In this document: positions 16,367-27,012 of the stretch, in pieces | Numbering within the stretch: the first letter of the stretch is position 1 | Layout of the letters: each line of letters starts with the position of its first letter | Assembly (NCBI RefSeq): GCF_001942255.1 | Contig: NZ_MKKC01000022.1 | Coordinates: forward strand, 62,001 to 126,000 | Length of the DNA: 64,000 nucleotides | Direction: 5' to 3' | Source of the DNA: Nocardiopsis sp. CNR-923 | GTDB lineage: Bacteria; Actinomycetota; Actinomycetes; Streptosporangiales; Streptosporangiaceae | Translations under genes and position numbers: made by a program | Notes under the pieces: model-generated | Database searches by the model: none | The model's input: only the letters and a program-made list of their open reading frames with translations | What the model was told of the DNA's origin: nothing

Positions 16367-16615
16367 TCAGGCGTCGAAGTCGAACTCTCCGGCGCGGACG
16401 CCCTTCGTGAAGGCCGCCCACTCCTGGCGGGTGTAGACGATGTACGCGCCTTCGGGGTGGTGACTGTGCCGGACGGCGACCCGGCCGGATCCGTCACCCA
16501 GCACCCCGGCTTCGACACATGCGGCTCCGCCGTTTTCGCTGAACGTGCTGATGTGCCAGTCGATGGCGGCGCGTTCCTCGCTGGAGAGGTGCTGGAACGT
16601 CGGCTCGGGGGTCAC
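16367..16615 (-). CDS. DUF397 domain protein
   Basis: Protein of 82 residues. The DUF397 hallmark is the stretch STFSENGGAACVEAG followed by VAVRHSHHPEGAYIVYTR and EWAAFTKGVRAGEFDF. These small proteins are very common in actinomycetes beside DUF5753 regulators and are thought to act with them. GTG 16615 overlaps the stop of the upstream regulator (GTGA), so translation is coupled. The molecular function is not established. Confidence 0.85.
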   Translation of the reverse strand: MTPEPTFQHLSSEERAAIDWHISTFSENGGAACVEAGVLGDGSGRVAVRHSHHPEGAYIVYTRQEWAAFTKGVRAGEFDFDA

Positions 16616-17471
16616 GGTAGCTCCTCGCTCAGCGCCGAGATGAACTCGACGGATGCGGTTTCCGGCAGGGATTTCTCCCACAACCGATCATATAGACGGG
16701 CCACGCGTTCGCTGTCTGGCTCCTCGATGTAGACCGCGCCCTTGGGCGTCTCGGCGTACACCAGGTCGGGGTAGGGATCCGCCATGACGTAGTACTTGAA
16801 GGCACCGGTGGGGCTCGTGTGCGCTCCGGCGGAGAAGGGGAGAACCCGTAGGTTCACCGTCGGAAGCCTGAGCACCCGACAAGGTGCGTGAGCTGCGCAC
16901 GCATGATGTCGGAAGAACCTACTCGCCTTCGGAGCACGGCTTCGTCAAGAAGCGCGCGAATTACCGGTGGCTCCGCGCGGCTCAGGAGCTTCTGGCGTTC
17001 CAAGCGCAGCTCAACGCCTCGTTCCACGCGTTCGGTGGATCCGTCGAATTCCGCTGTGCGGATGACAATCTCGGCGTAGGCTCGCGTTTGGAGGATCCCG
17101 GGAAGCATGGTGTCATCGAACAACCAGTGCTCGACGGCCAGCTCCTCCAACCACACGAAGTCGATGAACTCGTCGGAGACGTCCGCGTAGCCGTCCCACC
17201 AGCCGGACTGCCAGACGCTCTCGCCCAGTTTGAGGAGCCCGTCGCGTTGCCGGGGGTCCTTCACTCCGTAGAGATCGAGCATGGCGAGCATGTCCGGGCG
17301 GCGCACCGGGTACACGCCGTTCTCGAAGCGGCTGATCGTGCCGTTCGTGCGCTGCATGAACTCGGCGACGTGGTCCAGCGTGAACTCATTGGTCTCTCGC
17401 AGCTCCCGGAGGCGCTGGCCCAGCCAACGGCCGCGCAGGGTCACTCGGTTGGACCGCTTCTTCTTCACCAT
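16612..17471 (-). CDS. XRE-family regulator with DUF5753 domain (Scr1-like), frameshifted
   Basis: Helix-turn-helix regulator of 286 residues after repair. The N-terminal part has LGQRLRELRETNEFTLDHV and GTISRFENGVYPVRRPD, a Cro/C1-type DNA-binding domain. DUF5753 follows with GWWDGYADVSDEFIDFVWLE and LFDDTMLPGILQTRAYAE. The frame breaks near 16868 within a GGG run: one frame ends LTHLVGCSGFRR, the other continues LRLPTVNLRVLPFSAGAH to the end. Adding one G restores a continuous family-length protein. ATG 17471 has GGAGC upstream. It heads an operon with the DUF397 gene and is divergent from a small unknown gene across an inverted repeat. An assembly deletion is the likely cause of the break. 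Confidence 0.8.
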
Positions 17472-17506
17472 CGTTTGCTCCGGCAGAATCTCATGAGACA
17501 GAGTTG

Positions 17507-17536
17507 TGTTATCGGAATCTGGGTGTCACGATAACA
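17507..17536. promoter_or_regulatory. Inverted repeat in the divergent control region of the DUF5753 regulator
   Basis: TGTTATCG (17507-17514) and CGATAACA (17529-17536) are exact 8-bp arms around a 14-base spacer. The AT-rich arms stand out against the GC-rich background. The repeat lies 36 bases upstream of the regulator's start and 135 bases upstream of the divergent 82-codon gene, a normal place for an autoregulatory operator. Confidence 0.5.
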
Positions 17537-17670
17537 GAAGGTGAGATGGCCATCACGGTGTGATGTCGGATTGGTGGTTGTCTGTGCCTGAGTGTCTAGA
17601 ACACAGGCGGCCCGGACGGTTTGTTCCTACGCTCCCCGTCCGGGCCCGAAGAGCCACGGAAGGGAAACCG

Positions 17671-17919
17671 ATGTCGAACAGCCCCCAGCGCGACTCGAAC
17701 TCTGTCTACCAGAACAACCCCGATCCCGCTCTCCCCCGAGCGTTCCTCGTGGATATCTGGAACGAGGACACCGACGCCATGGAGCACGCCTACTACGGCG
17801 TCACCGCGCCCGGCGGCCGGGGCGGCATGGCGCGCCCCGTCAACGGCAGTGGGTTCCACAGCATCCGCAGCGCGCAGGCCTTCGCCGATCGCCTCTGCGG
17901 AGAACTCGTCTGGTTGTGA
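17671..17919 (+). CDS. Small hypothetical protein
   Basis: Protein of 82 residues. ATG 17671 has AAGGGAAACC upstream. The sequence is hydrophilic, begins with a Ser/Asn/Gln-rich 20 residues, and includes YYGVTAPGGRGGMARPVNG followed by FHSIRSAQAFADRLCGELVWL. I do not recognise the family. It is divergent from the XRE/DUF5753 gene across an inverted repeat and could be that regulator's target. Confidence 0.5.
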   Translation: MSNSPQRDSNSVYQNNPDPALPRAFLVDIWNEDTDAMEHAYYGVTAPGGRGGMARPVNGSGFHSIRSAQAFADRLCGELVWL

Positions 17920-17969
17920 GCCCCATGACCGCTCCGCCCGGGCCCCGCGTCCGGGCGGAGCCCTTGGTC

Positions 17970-18716
17970 TCAGAGCCGGGACGCCGCCGCCTCGTCCACC
18001 CAGAACAGGGTCCGCTGGTCGCCGCGCGCACCCGCCACGGGCGCCTCGCGGGGGTCCCCGTCCGCCAGCCCGAGCCGCACGGCCTCCGCCTTTCCCGCGC
18101 CGGACGCCAGCACCCACACCTGGCGGGCCGACCGGATCGACGGGAGCGTCAGCGAGATCCGCCGCGGCGGCGGTTTGGGCGAGCCGTGCACCGCCGTGAC
18201 GGCCGACTCGTCCTCGCGCACGCCGGGCAGTCCCGGAAAGAGCGACGCCACGTGCGCGTCCGGGCCGACGCCCAGCAGGCACACGTCGAACCGCGGAACC
18301 GGGGCCTGGCCGCGCGCCGCCGCCGTCAGCTCCCGCCTGTACCGCGTCGCCGCGTGCTCGACGTGGTCCCCGTCCATCCCGTCGGAAGCGGGCATCGGGT
18401 GCACGTGGTGCACCGGCAGCTCCACCCGGTCCAGCAACGCCTCCCGGGCCTGGGTCTCGTTGCGTTCGGGGTGGCCCTCGGGCAGGAAGCGCTCGTCTCC
18501 CCACCACAGGTGTACGTGCGTCCAACCCAGACAGACTGCCTCGGCCCGGTCGCCCAGCGCCCGCAGGGTCGCGATGCCGACACCGCCGCCGGTGAGCACC
18601 AGGTGGAACGCGCGCCCATCCCGTTCGGCCTCGGCGATCATGTCGGCCAGCCGCTGAGCGGCCGCGTCGGCGAGTTCGCCCCCGTCGGCGTGGCGGAGGA
18701 TCTCCGGTCCGCTCAT
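17970..18716 (-). CDS. pgl: 6-phosphogluconolactonase
   Basis: Protein of 248 residues that hydrolyses 6-phosphogluconolactone in the oxidative pentose phosphate pathway. Family motifs are HLVLTGGGVG (sugar-phosphate loop), VHLWWGDERFLPEGHPERN and FDVCLLGVGPDAHVASLFPG. The C-terminal SARQVWVLASGAGKAEAV is also typical. ATG 18716 overlaps the opcA stop (ATGA). It is the last gene of the tkt-tal-zwf-opcA-pgl operon. Confidence 0.92.
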   Translation of the reverse strand: MSGPEILRHADGGELADAAAQRLADMIAEAERDGRAFHLVLTGGGVGIATLRALGDRAEAVCLGWTHVHLWWGDERFLPEGHPERNETQAREALLDRVELPVHHVHPMPASDGMDGDHVEHAATRYRRELTAAARGQAPVPRFDVCLLGVGPDAHVASLFPGLPGVREDESAVTAVHGSPKPPPRRISLTLPSIRSARQVWVLASGAGKAEAVRLGLADGDPREAPVAGARGDQRTLFWVDEAAASRL

Positions 18717-19641
18717 GCCTCGTATGCTCCGCTTCCAGCGAGCTTCGGCCCCAGGTGCCGGGCGGCGCTCGCGTAGATCTCGTCGGCGTCCAGTCGGCGC
18801 AGTTCCTCGGCCAGCGCCATGGCCGCCTCGCGCCGCTCCAGGGCCACGGTCTGGTCCGGGTGGCCGGGCCGCGAGAGCGTGGCCACCCGCCCGTCCACCC
18901 GGGTCAGGGTGACGTCGCCCTGGTCGGTGGTCAGGCGGACCCCGGTCAGTCCGGGACCGTCGGAGACGGCGCGCTCCACGGGCACCGCCAGCCGGTCGGT
19001 CAGCCAGGCCGCCATGAGGTCCGCGCTGGGGTAGTGCTCCTCGGCCGTCACGGTCGCGGACGTCACCCACCCGCACCGCTGGTCCATGGCGCTGGCCAGC
19101 AGCGACCGCCACGGCGTCAGCCGGGTCCAGGACAGGTCGGTGTCGCCGGGGGTGTAGTGCGCCACGCGCGCGCGAAGGTCGTCCAGCGGGTCGGGGGCGC
19201 GCAGCGCGTCGGTGATGCGCCGCTGGGCCAGGCGGCCCACTGGGTCGGCGGCCGGATCGGTCGGGCCCACTCCGGGCCACCACGCCACGACCGGCGCGTC
19301 CGGCACCAGCAGCGGCGTGATCACGGAGTCCGGGTGCTCGCCGAGCGGTCCGTACAGCCGCAGCAGCAGCGCCTCGCCCGGGCCCGCCGTACCCGGGCGG
19401 CGGATCTCGGCGTCGATCACCGGTTCGGCCTTGGGGTCGCGCCGGATCAGCGCCACCACCCGCGACGGGTGCTCGCGTCCGGCCTCGGTCGCCGCGCGCA
19501 CCGCGTCGTAGTGGTCGGCCTCGTCGGTGACGATGACCAGGGTCAGGACCATGTTCATGGCGCCGCCGCCGACACTGTGCCGTTCGGCCGTGAGCGCCTC
19601 GCGATCGCCGAGGTCGTGGTGTGCGGCAGGTAGAGCGTCAT
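18713..19641 (-). CDS. opcA: OpcA, glucose-6-phosphate dehydrogenase assembly protein; N-terminus frameshifted
   Basis: Protein of 309 residues after repair; OpcA assists or allosterically activates G6PDH in actinobacteria and cyanobacteria. The main frame begins at an internal ATG ([20 protein letters not shown]), but family members have about 28 residues before that. These are present in another frame from ATG 19641: [13 protein letters not shown], then a break near 19603 where one added base gives [15 protein letters not shown] joined to [15 protein letters not shown] precedes ATG 19641. The stop overlaps pgl. The two-frame split is most simply an assembly deletion. Confidence 0.88.
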
Positions 19642-19672
19642 CGGCGGTTCCCTCCGGCGTGGTCGTGGGCGG

Positions 19673-21314
19673 TCACGGGCGCGCCACTGGCGGCCGTCCC
19701 TGGCGAGCAGGGCCTCACCGGACCCCGGACCCAGGTGCCCGAGCCGTACTGTTCGGGTCGGCCCGACTTGGCCCAGAACTCCTCGACCGGATCCAGGATC
19801 CGCCAGGAGAGCTCGACCTCCTCCTGGCGCGGGAACAGCGGCGGGTCGCCGATGAGGACGTCCAGGATGAGCCGCTCGTAGGCCTCCGGGCTGGCCTCGG
19901 TGAACGACTGGCCGTAGGCGAAGTCCATGCTGACGTCGCGCACCTCCATGCTGGCGCCGGGGACCTTGGAGCCGAAGCGCAGCGTCACCCCCTCGTCGGG
20001 CTGGATGCGCAGGACCAGTGCGTTCTGCCCCAGCTCGGTGATGTCGGCGCGGGGGAACAGCTGCTGCGGCGCCGCCTGGAAGACCAGGGCCACCTCCGTC
20101 ACCCGCCGTCCCAGGCGCTTGCCCGTGCGCAGGTAGAACGGCACCCCTGACCAGCGGCGGGTCTCGACCATGAGCTTCAGGGCGGCGTAGGTCTCGGTGG
20201 AGGAGTCGGACGGGATGCCGTCCTCCTCCAGGTAGCCGCGCACCGCGGCGCCGCCCTGCCACCCGGCGGCGTACTGGCCGCGCGCGGTCCCGGTGGACAG
20301 GTCCGCGGGCAGCGAGACCGCAGACAGGGCCTTCTCCTTCTCGGTCCGGATCGCGTCCGCGTCGTGGGAGACCGGCTCCTCCATGGCGACCAGCGCCAGG
20401 AGCTGAAGGAGGTGGTTCTGGATGACGTCGCGCGCCGCGCCGATCCCGTCGTAGTAGCCCGCGCGTCCGCCCACGCCGATGTCCTCGGCCATGGTGATCT
20501 GCACGTGGTCCACGTAGCCGCGGTTCCACAGCGGCTCGAACAGGGTGTTGGCGAAGCGCAGCGCCAGGATGTTCTGGACCGTCTCCTTGCCCAGGTAGTG
20601 GTCGATGCGGAACACCGAGGCCGGCGGGAACACGTCGTCGACCACCTGGTTGAGTTCCCGGGCGCTGTGAAGGTCGTGGCCGAACGGCTTCTCGATCACG
20701 ACACGCCGCCACGGGCCCGTCCGTCGCCCGCCGTCGTGCCCGCGTGCGCCGCGAGCGGGCCGGGGGCCGTCACCCTCGACGGTCTCCTCCGGCGCGGTTC
20801 CCTCCCGCTTCTCGCCCTCCTTGGCCTCGGCCAGCCCCGAGCGCTTGAGCTGGGTGATCACGGTCGGGAAGAGCTTGGGCGGCAGCGCCAGATAGAAGGC
20901 GTAGTTGCCGCCCGTGCCCCGTTGGGTGTCCAGTTCGCGGACCGTGTCCGCCAGGCGGTCGAAGGCGTCGTCGTCGGCGAGGTCGCCCGGGACGAAGCGG
21001 ATACCCTCGCTCAGTTGGCGCCACACGTCCTCACGGAACGGCGTGCGCGCGTGCTCGCGGACCGCGTCGTGCGCCTGGGCGGCGAAGTCCTGGTGCTCCC
21101 AGTCCCGGCGGGCGAAGCCCACCAGGCCGAAGCCGGGAGGGAGCATGCCCCGGTTCGCCAAGTCGTAGATGGCGGGCAGCAGCTTCTTGCGCGCCAAGTC
21201 GCCCGTGACGCCGAACAGGACCAGCACGCTGGGCCCGGCGATGCGGGGCAGACGGCGGTCCAGGACGTCCCGGAGCGGGTTCGGCACCGCTCCGGGCATC
21301 ACCGGTTCTTTCAC
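19673..21314 (-). CDS. zwf: Glucose-6-phosphate 1-dehydrogenase; 3' end with two frame breaks
   Basis: First enzyme of the oxidative pentose phosphate pathway, a source of [25 protein letters not shown] is the NADP-binding start and [13 protein letters not shown] holds the active site. GTG 21314 follows GAGG. An extra hydrophilic insert of about 40 residues (roughly 158-200) sits before [13 protein letters not shown]. The C-terminus is broken: near 19731 one added base changes GTWVRG to [20 protein letters not shown], and a second base near 19683 gives the usual ending RQWRRP and a stop at 19673-19675. With both bases the protein has 547 residues and opcA starts 31 bases later. Confidence 0.9.
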
Positions 21315-21483
21315 GTGCCTCGTCCTTCTGTCGAGAGTGTCCGGTGGATGGTGGCTGGGAGCCCGCGCCGTCCGAAGAGGAACGGGGGCGCGGGCCGGGC
21401 GCCCGGGGCCACTGGTCCGGGGCGCCCCTCATCGTGGGCGGAGCGGTTCCGCACTCGGGCGGGCTCCGCGCGGCGGCCGGGAG

Positions 21484-22592
21484 TCAGGACGCCTGGTCGA
21501 GCTTGGCGGACAGGCCGCCCAGCAGGCTCTCCCAGGAGTCGACGAACTTGCGCACGCCCTCGTCCTCCAGTACCCCGAACGCCTCGGTGAGGTTGACGCC
21601 GACGCCCTCCAGTGCGGCGAAGTCGTCCTCGGCCTGCTCGTAGGTGCCCAGGACCGTGTTGCCGGTGACGACCCCGTGGTCGGCCGTGGCGTCCAGCGTG
21701 GCCTGCGGCATCGTGTTGACGGTGTCGCGTGCCACCAGGTCGGTGACGTAGCGGGTGTCCTCGTAGGCGGGGTCCTTGACGCCGGTGGAGGCCCACAGCG
21801 GGCGCTGGGGCTTGGCGCCCAGGTCGGCCAGGGCCTTCCACTCGCGGGAGGAGAAGACCTCCTCGTGCTCGCGGTAGGCCAGGCGGGCGTTGGCCACGGC
21901 GGCCCGGCCGCGTAGGGCCTTGGCCTCGTCGGTGCCGAGGGCGTCGAGCCGCTTGTCGACCTCGGAGTCCACGCGGCTGACGAAGAACGACGCCACGGAC
22001 TGGATGCGGGACAGGTCGTGGCCGTTGACCCGGGCCAGCTCCATCCCGGCCAGGAACGCGTCCATCACCTGGCGGTAGCGCTCCAGCGAGAAAATCAGTG
22101 TGACGTTCACGCTGATGCCCTGGCCCAGGACCCGCGTGATCGCGGGGAGGCCCTCGGCGGTCGCCGGGATCTTGATCATCAGGTTGGGCCGGTCGACCAG
22201 CCACCACAGGGCCTTGGCCTCGGCGACCGTGCGCTCGGTGTCGCGGGCCAGGCGCGGGTCCACCTCCAGGGAGACCCGTCCGTCCACCCGCTCGGTGGAG
22301 TCGTAGACCGGTCGCAGGGTGTCGGCGGCCCAGCGGATGTCGTAGGCGGTGAGCAGGCGGACGGCCTCGCCGACCGAAACGCCGCGCACGGCGAGTTCGC
22401 GCAGCTGCTCGTCGTAGGCGTGGCCCTCGGCGAGCGCCTTGTCGAAGATCGTCGGGTTGGAGGTCACTCCGGTGAGTGGTGGGTGGACATCAGGGCGGCC
22501 AGGCCGCCCGTGCGCAGCCGTTCACGGCTGATGTCGTCCAGCCAGACGGACACGCCCGCCTCGGAGAGGTCCTTCAGTGGTGTGTGGCTCAT
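21484..22592 (-). CDS. tal: Transaldolase; N-terminus frameshifted
   Basis: Non-oxidative pentose phosphate enzyme of 369 residues after repair. The main frame opens only at [20 protein letters not shown]. The missing N-terminus lies in another frame from ATG 22592: [18 protein letters not shown], then [15 protein letters not shown], followed by a break near 22475. Adding one base gives [11 protein letters not shown], the normal family sequence. The Schiff-base Lys is in [13 protein letters not shown]. It lies between tkt and zwf, with a strong hairpin on the tkt side. Confidence 0.92.
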
Positions 22593-22641
22593 GGTGTCTC
22601 GTGCCTTCCTCGTGGGCGTCGGGCGCCCGGTCACACAGGGA

Positions 22642-22674
22642 GCGGGCCCGCGCCGGGCCTCGGCGCGGGCCCGC
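22642..22674 (-). terminator. Hairpin between tkt and tal
   Basis: Perfect 13-bp arms GCGGGCCCGCGCC (22642-22654) and GGCGCGGGCCCGC (22662-22674) with a 7-base loop. It lies directly after the tkt stop and 50 bases before the tal start, so it may reduce read-through from tkt into the rest of the operon. Confidence 0.6.
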
Positions 22675-22678
22675 CACG

Positions 22679-24772
22679 TCAGCGTCCGGCCTTGGCGGCG
22701 CTGGCGCGCACCGCCGCGACCACGGCCTCGGAGGTGATGCCGAACTTCTCGTACAGGGTCTCGTAGGGCGCGGAGGCGCCGAAGTGCTCCAGGCTGACCG
22801 ACTCGCCGGCGTCACCGACGTAGGCGCGCCAACCCAGTGCGATCCCGGCCTCGACCGACACACGGGTGCGCACGGACGAGGGCAGGACGCTCTCCCGGTA
22901 CTCCTCGCCCTGGGCCTCGAACCACTCGACGCACGGCATGGAGACCACGCGCGTGGGCGTGCCCGCCGACTCCAGTTCCTCACGGGCGGCCAGGGCGATG
23001 GGCACCTCGCTGCCGGTGGCGACGATGATCGCCTCCGGGGCGCCCGATCCGGCCTCGGCCAGCACGTAACCGCCGCGGGCGGCGTCCTCGGCGGGCGCGT
23101 ACCGGGTGCGGTCCAGGACCGGCAGGTTCTGCCGGGTCAGGGCGAGCGCGGCGGGGCGGTCGGCGGTCTCCAGCACCTTGCGCCAGACGACGGCGGTCTC
23201 GTTGGCGTCGGCCGGGCGGACGACGTCCAGACCGGGGATGGCGCGCAGCGACCACAGGTGCTCGACCGGCTGGTGGGTGGGCCCGTCCTCGCCCAGACCG
23301 ATGGAGTCGTGCGTCCACACGTACGTGACCGGCAGCTGCATCAGCGCGGCGAGCCGGACGGCCGGGCGCATGTAGTCGCTGAACACCAGGAACGTACCGC
23401 CGTAGGGGCGGGTGGGCCCGTGCAGGGCGATGCCGTTGAGGATGGAGCCCATGCCGTGCTCGCGGACGCCGAAGTGCAGCACGCGGCCGTACGGGTTGCC
23501 CGGGAACATGGTGCTCGCACGGTCGAAGGGCAGGAAGGACGCCTCGCCCTTGGGCGTGGTGTTGTTCGACCCGGCCAGGTCGGCGGAGCCGCCCCACAGC
23601 TCGGGCAGGACCGGGGCGAGGGCGCTGAGCACCTCGCCGCTGGCCTTGCGGGTGGCCATGCCCTTCTCGCTGGCCTCGAAGACGGGCAGGCTGTCCTCCC
23701 AACCCGCGGGGAGCTTGCCGGACTGGAGCCGGTCGAACAGGTCGCCGTGCTCGCCGGCGCTGCGGCGCCAGGCCTGGAAGGCGGCCTCCCACTCCGCGTG
23801 CGCCTGACGGCCGCGGTCCAGGGCCGTGCGGGTGTGCTCGATGACGGCGTCCTCGACGGCGAACGGCTCCTCGGGCAGGCCCAGGATCTCCTTGGTGGCG
23901 GCGATCTCGGCAGCGCCGATGGCCGCGCCGTGGATCGCCCCGGTGTTCTGCTTGTTGGGGGCGGGCCAGCCGATGATGGTGCGCAGGCGGATGAACGTGG
24001 GCCGCTCGGTCTCGGCCTTGCCGCGCTGGATCGCCTCGTGCAGGGCGTGGACGTCCTCGTGGTACTCGCCGGTGGCGGTCCAGTCGACCTCCTCGACGTG
24101 CCAGCCGTAGGCGCGGTACCGCTCGGCGACGTCCTCGGTGTGCGCGACACGGGTGTCGTCCTCGATCGAGATCCGGTTGTCGTCCCAGATCATGATGAGG
24201 TTGCCCAGCCGCTGCGTCCCGGCCAGCGCGCTGGCCTCGTGGCTCACGCCCTCCTGCACGTCGCCGTCGGAGCAGACGGCGTAGACGTGGTGGTCGAAGG
24301 GGCTGGCGCCCGGACCGGCCTCGGGGTTGAACAGGCCGCGCTCACGGCGGGCGGCCATGGCCATGCCGACCGCGTTGCCGATGCCCTGGCCCAGCGGACC
24401 GGTGGTGGTCTCCACACCCGCGGTGTGTCCGAACTCGGGGTGGCCCGGGGTGCGACTGTCCCACTGGCGCAGTGCCTTGAGGTCGTCCAGGGTCAGGTCG
24501 TAACCGGCGAGGTAGAGCTGGATGTACTGCGTGAGGCTGGAGTGGCCGCAAGAGAGCACGAAGCGGTCGCGGCCGACCCACTCGGGGGCCGACGGGTCGT
24601 GCCGCATCACCTTCTGGAAGAGCAGGTAGGCGGCGGGCGCGAGGCTCATGGCCGTGCCGGGGTGTCCGTTACCCGACTTCTCTACCGCGTCCATCGCCAG
24701 TGCTCGGACGGTGTCGACGGCGCGGAGGTCGAGGTCCGACCACTCAAGTTCGTGCGGCGTGTGGGCGTTCAC
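22679..24772 (-). CDS. tkt: Transketolase
   Basis: Thiamine-diphosphate enzyme of 697 residues that moves two-carbon units in the pentose phosphate pathway. GTG 24772 is preferred over the much earlier frame opening because GAAGGAGAAC precedes it and the protein then begins [19 protein letters not shown] like its relatives. Motifs are [57 protein letters not shown] with WDDNRISI (cofactor and metal site), and in the pyrimidine domain [19 protein letters not shown] and [18 protein letters not shown]. It is first in the operon with tal, zwf, opcA and pgl. Confidence 0.95.
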   Translation of the reverse strand: MNAHTPHELEWSDLDLRAVDTVRALAMDAVEKSGNGHPGTAMSLAPAAYLLFQKVMRHDPSAPEWVGRDRFVLSCGHSSLTQYIQLYLAGYDLTLDDLKALRQWDSRTPGHPEFGHTAGVETTTGPLGQGIGNAVGMAMAARRERGLFNPEAGPGASPFDHHVYAVCSDGDVQEGVSHEASALAGTQRLGNLIMIWDDNRISIEDDTRVAHTEDVAERYRAYGWHVEEVDWTATGEYHEDVHALHEAIQRGKAETERPTFIRLRTIIGWPAPNKQNTGAIHGAAIGAAEIAATKEILGLPEEPFAVEDAVIEHTRTALDRGRQAHAEWEAAFQAWRRSAGEHGDLFDRLQSGKLPAGWEDSLPVFEASEKGMATRKASGEVLSALAPVLPELWGGSADLAGSNNTTPKGEASFLPFDRASTMFPGNPYGRVLHFGVREHGMGSILNGIALHGPTRPYGGTFLVFSDYMRPAVRLAALMQLPVTYVWTHDSIGLGEDGPTHQPVEHLWSLRAIPGLDVVRPADANETAVVWRKVLETADRPAALALTRQNLPVLDRTRYAPAEDAARGGYVLAEAGSGAPEAIIVATGSEVPIALAAREELESAGTPTRVVSMPCVEWFEAQGEEYRESVLPSSVRTRVSVEAGIALGWRAYVGDAGESVSLEHFGASAPYETLYEKFGITSEAVVAAVRASAAKAGR

Positions 24773-25429
24773 GGACTTTCGTTCTCCTTCTCGGGCACCC
24801 GTTCGGCACGGTGTGCGCGGGGTGTGGTTGTGGGCGTGCGGTCGCCGGGACGGTCGTCGGCGTCCGGCACGGCCCGCCGGCGAGGCGGGCCCGCGGGGGA
24901 CGGCCCCCGGGGTGCCGGAGCGGGACCCAGGACGCCCTCTGGCCGCGAGGTCACTCAGTGCAACGTTCGCGAAGGCCGAGGGAGTCCCGACTGATTCGGC
25001 CAACTGTGAGCCTATCGTCCGCGTCCAGGTGAGGCGCTACCCGACACCGGTCATCACCGTTCGGCCGAGCGACCGCTCGGGCGCTGCGCGGCGCGGGCCC
25101 CGTTCGGGCCGGGGCGGGCGGTGCGTGCCGCGCTGGCAGCGCGGCACGGGCGTGTGCGACGCTGCTGTACACCCGGCGGACCCCACCGCTTGGCACACCT
25201 TGGACCTGGGGATTTCCATTGCCAGGGGGCTCGTCCCCGGGGTGCGCGAGGAAGTACTACAGTATGTCGTTGACGGGGTTTCCGCCGATCCAGACGCTTT
25301 GTCGGCCCGATCGACCCCGCATGGCGAGCAGTGTCGAGACCCTTAGACTTGTCGAGGTATCCGCGTGTGCGAATCCGAGCCGGTGCCCCAACCGGGGACG
25401 TCAGCGAGCCGACCGGGGGCGCGGTGCTG
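24773..25429. other. Divergent control region between tkt and ctaB
   Basis: About 650 bases with no convincing gene. It must hold the promoters of the pentose phosphate operon (left) and ctaB (right). The only AT-rich islands are around 25250-25275 and 25340-25360, which are candidate promoter regions, but I see no clear hexamer pair. Confidence 0.4.
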
Positions 25430-26398
25430 ATGGCCCTCGCCGACCGTTCCCCGCACACCGGCGCCGCCGACACCGCCATCCCCCGGGCCCCCCGGGAGGC
25501 CTCCTTCGGCGATCACGTGCGCGCCTACGTCGCCCTCTCCAAGCCCCGCGTCATCGAGCTGCTGCTCATCACCACAATCCCCGTGATGTTCGTCGCTGCC
25601 GGCGGTGTCCCTCCGTTGTGGACCGCGGTGGCCACGCTGCTGTTCGGCACGATGTCGGCGGCCAGCGCGAACGCGATGAACTGCTACATCGACCGCGACA
25701 TCGACCGCGAGATGCGCCGCACCCGGCAGCGTCCGGGGGCGATGGACCTGGTCACGCCGCGCGGCGCCCTGACCTACGGGCTCGTGCTCGCCCTCGGGTC
25801 CACCGCGGGCTTCGCCGTCCTGGTCAACTGGCTCTCCGCCGCGCTGTCGGTCTTCGCGATCCTCTTCTACATCTTCGTCTACACGATGCTGCTCAAGCGG
25901 CGCACCGCCCAGAACGTCGTGTGGGGCGGCATCGCCGGGTGCATGCCGGTCCTCATCGGCTGGGCCGCCGTCACCAACGGGCTCTCGTGGGCGCCGTTCG
26001 TGCTCTTCCTGGTGGTGTTCTTCTGGACGCCTCCGCACACCTGGGCGCTGGCCATGCGCTACCGCGAGGACTACGCGGCGGCCAAGGTGCCGATGCTGCC
26101 CGTGGTGGCCTCCGACCGCCGGGTGCTCCTGGAGTGCGTGCTCTACAGCTGGGCCACCGTGATCGTGTCGCTGATCTTCTGGCCGGTGGCCGGCACCAGC
26201 TGGTTCTACGGCGTGGTCGCGATCGTGCTGGGCGCGCTGCTGGTGGGCCAGGCGCACCGCCTGCTCAGCCGCTCGATGGCGGGCGTGACCGGAGCCAAGC
26301 TCAGGACGATGGGCTTCTTCCACCTGTCCAACGCCTACCTCGCGCTGCTGTTCGTGGCGGTCACCGTGGACCCGCTGCTCGCGAACGTCCTGGGCTGA
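25430..26398 (+). CDS. ctaB: Protoheme IX farnesyltransferase (heme O synthase)
   Basis: Integral membrane prenyltransferase of about 322 residues that converts heme B to heme O for cytochrome oxidase. The conserved prenyl-diphosphate site is [16 protein letters not shown], and the second loop includes [17 protein letters not shown]. About nine hydrophobic spans run from [19 protein letters not shown] to the C-terminus. ATG 25430 is chosen; GTG 25424 two codons earlier is an equal alternative, with GGGGGC upstream of both. It is divergent from the tkt operon and near ctaA, as in other actinobacteria. A hairpin follows the stop. Confidence 0.93.
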   Translation: MALADRSPHTGAADTAIPRAPREASFGDHVRAYVALSKPRVIELLLITTIPVMFVAAGGVPPLWTAVATLLFGTMSAASANAMNCYIDRDIDREMRRTRQRPGAMDLVTPRGALTYGLVLALGSTAGFAVLVNWLSAALSVFAILFYIFVYTMLLKRRTAQNVVWGGIAGCMPVLIGWAAVTNGLSWAPFVLFLVVFFWTPPHTWALAMRYREDYAAAKVPMLPVVASDRRVLLECVLYSWATVIVSLIFWPVAGTSWFYGVVAIVLGALLVGQAHRLLSRSMAGVTGAKLRTMGFFHLSNAYLALLFVAVTVDPLLANVLG

Positions 26399-26414
26399 CT
26401 GCCCTCCTACGGCC

Positions 26415-26448
26415 GTGCGGCGGCGTCCCGCACGGGACGTCGCCGCAC
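26415..26448. terminator. Bidirectional hairpin after ctaB
   Basis: Arms GTGCGGCGGCGTCCC (26415-26429) and GGGACGTCGCCGCAC (26434-26448) pair with one mismatch around a GCAC loop. It is placed between the ctaB stop and the stop of the convergent membrane-protein gene. Confidence 0.65.
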
Positions 26449-26470
26449 GCGTGTCCGGCGCGCCGCGGCC

Positions 26471-26881
26471 TCAGCCTCCGGCGGGCAGGCTCCTGAGCTC
26501 GCGCGACCAGGACAGCACGGCGGCCCACGTCACCAGGCCCGTCAGAACCAGGGCCACGGGCACGTGCGCCTGGAGCGGCCCGTAGCTGCCCATCGCCGCC
26601 TGGCCGAAGCCCAGGGCGAAGGCCACCAGGCTCACCGCCAGCACCGTCCCGGGTACCTGCGGTCCCCGTCCCGCGCCCCGCCACACCCACCAGGCGGCCG
26701 CGACCTGGGCCGCGGCGGCCACGTGCACACCGAAGGCCCCGTAGTAGTGCAGGGGCAGCGCGTCCTCGTTGTAGGTCACGAGTTGCCCGGCGGTGGCGCC
26801 CTCCCACAGGATGACGGTCAGGTGCAGGAGGGCGGTGGCTCGCAGCGCCCACGGGGCGGCGGGCGAGGGGGCGGTGTCCAT
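26471..26881 (-). CDS. Small integral membrane protein, unknown
   Basis: Protein of 136 residues with four predicted membrane spans (about 12-32, 48-70, 78-100 and 104-126). The loop GATAGQLVTYNEDALPLHYY between spans 1 and 2 is the most polar part. Similar small proteins occur near cytochrome oxidase assembly genes in actinobacteria, which fits its place between ctaB and ctaA, but I cannot assign a function. It is convergent with ctaB. Confidence 0.6.
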   Translation of the reverse strand: MDTAPSPAAPWALRATALLHLTVILWEGATAGQLVTYNEDALPLHYYGAFGVHVAAAAQVAAAWWVWRGAGRGPQVPGTVLAVSLVAFALGFGQAAMGSYGPLQAHVPVALVLTGLVTWAAVLSWSRELRSLPAGG

Positions 26882-27012
26882 GAGGGACCTTCCGGTACGA
26901 CGACGGGATCCTGGCTCGATAGTGCCGTATTCGGCGACAGGGCGGTAGACGTGTGCGGACGCCCGTGGACGACGGCGCGGCCCGCCTCCGGATCCCGATA
27001 CGATCGGTACCC

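Noticed and set aside
25219-26496. 425-codon frame overlapping ctaB
   Set aside because: Arg/Pro-rich shadow of the ctaB coding frame.
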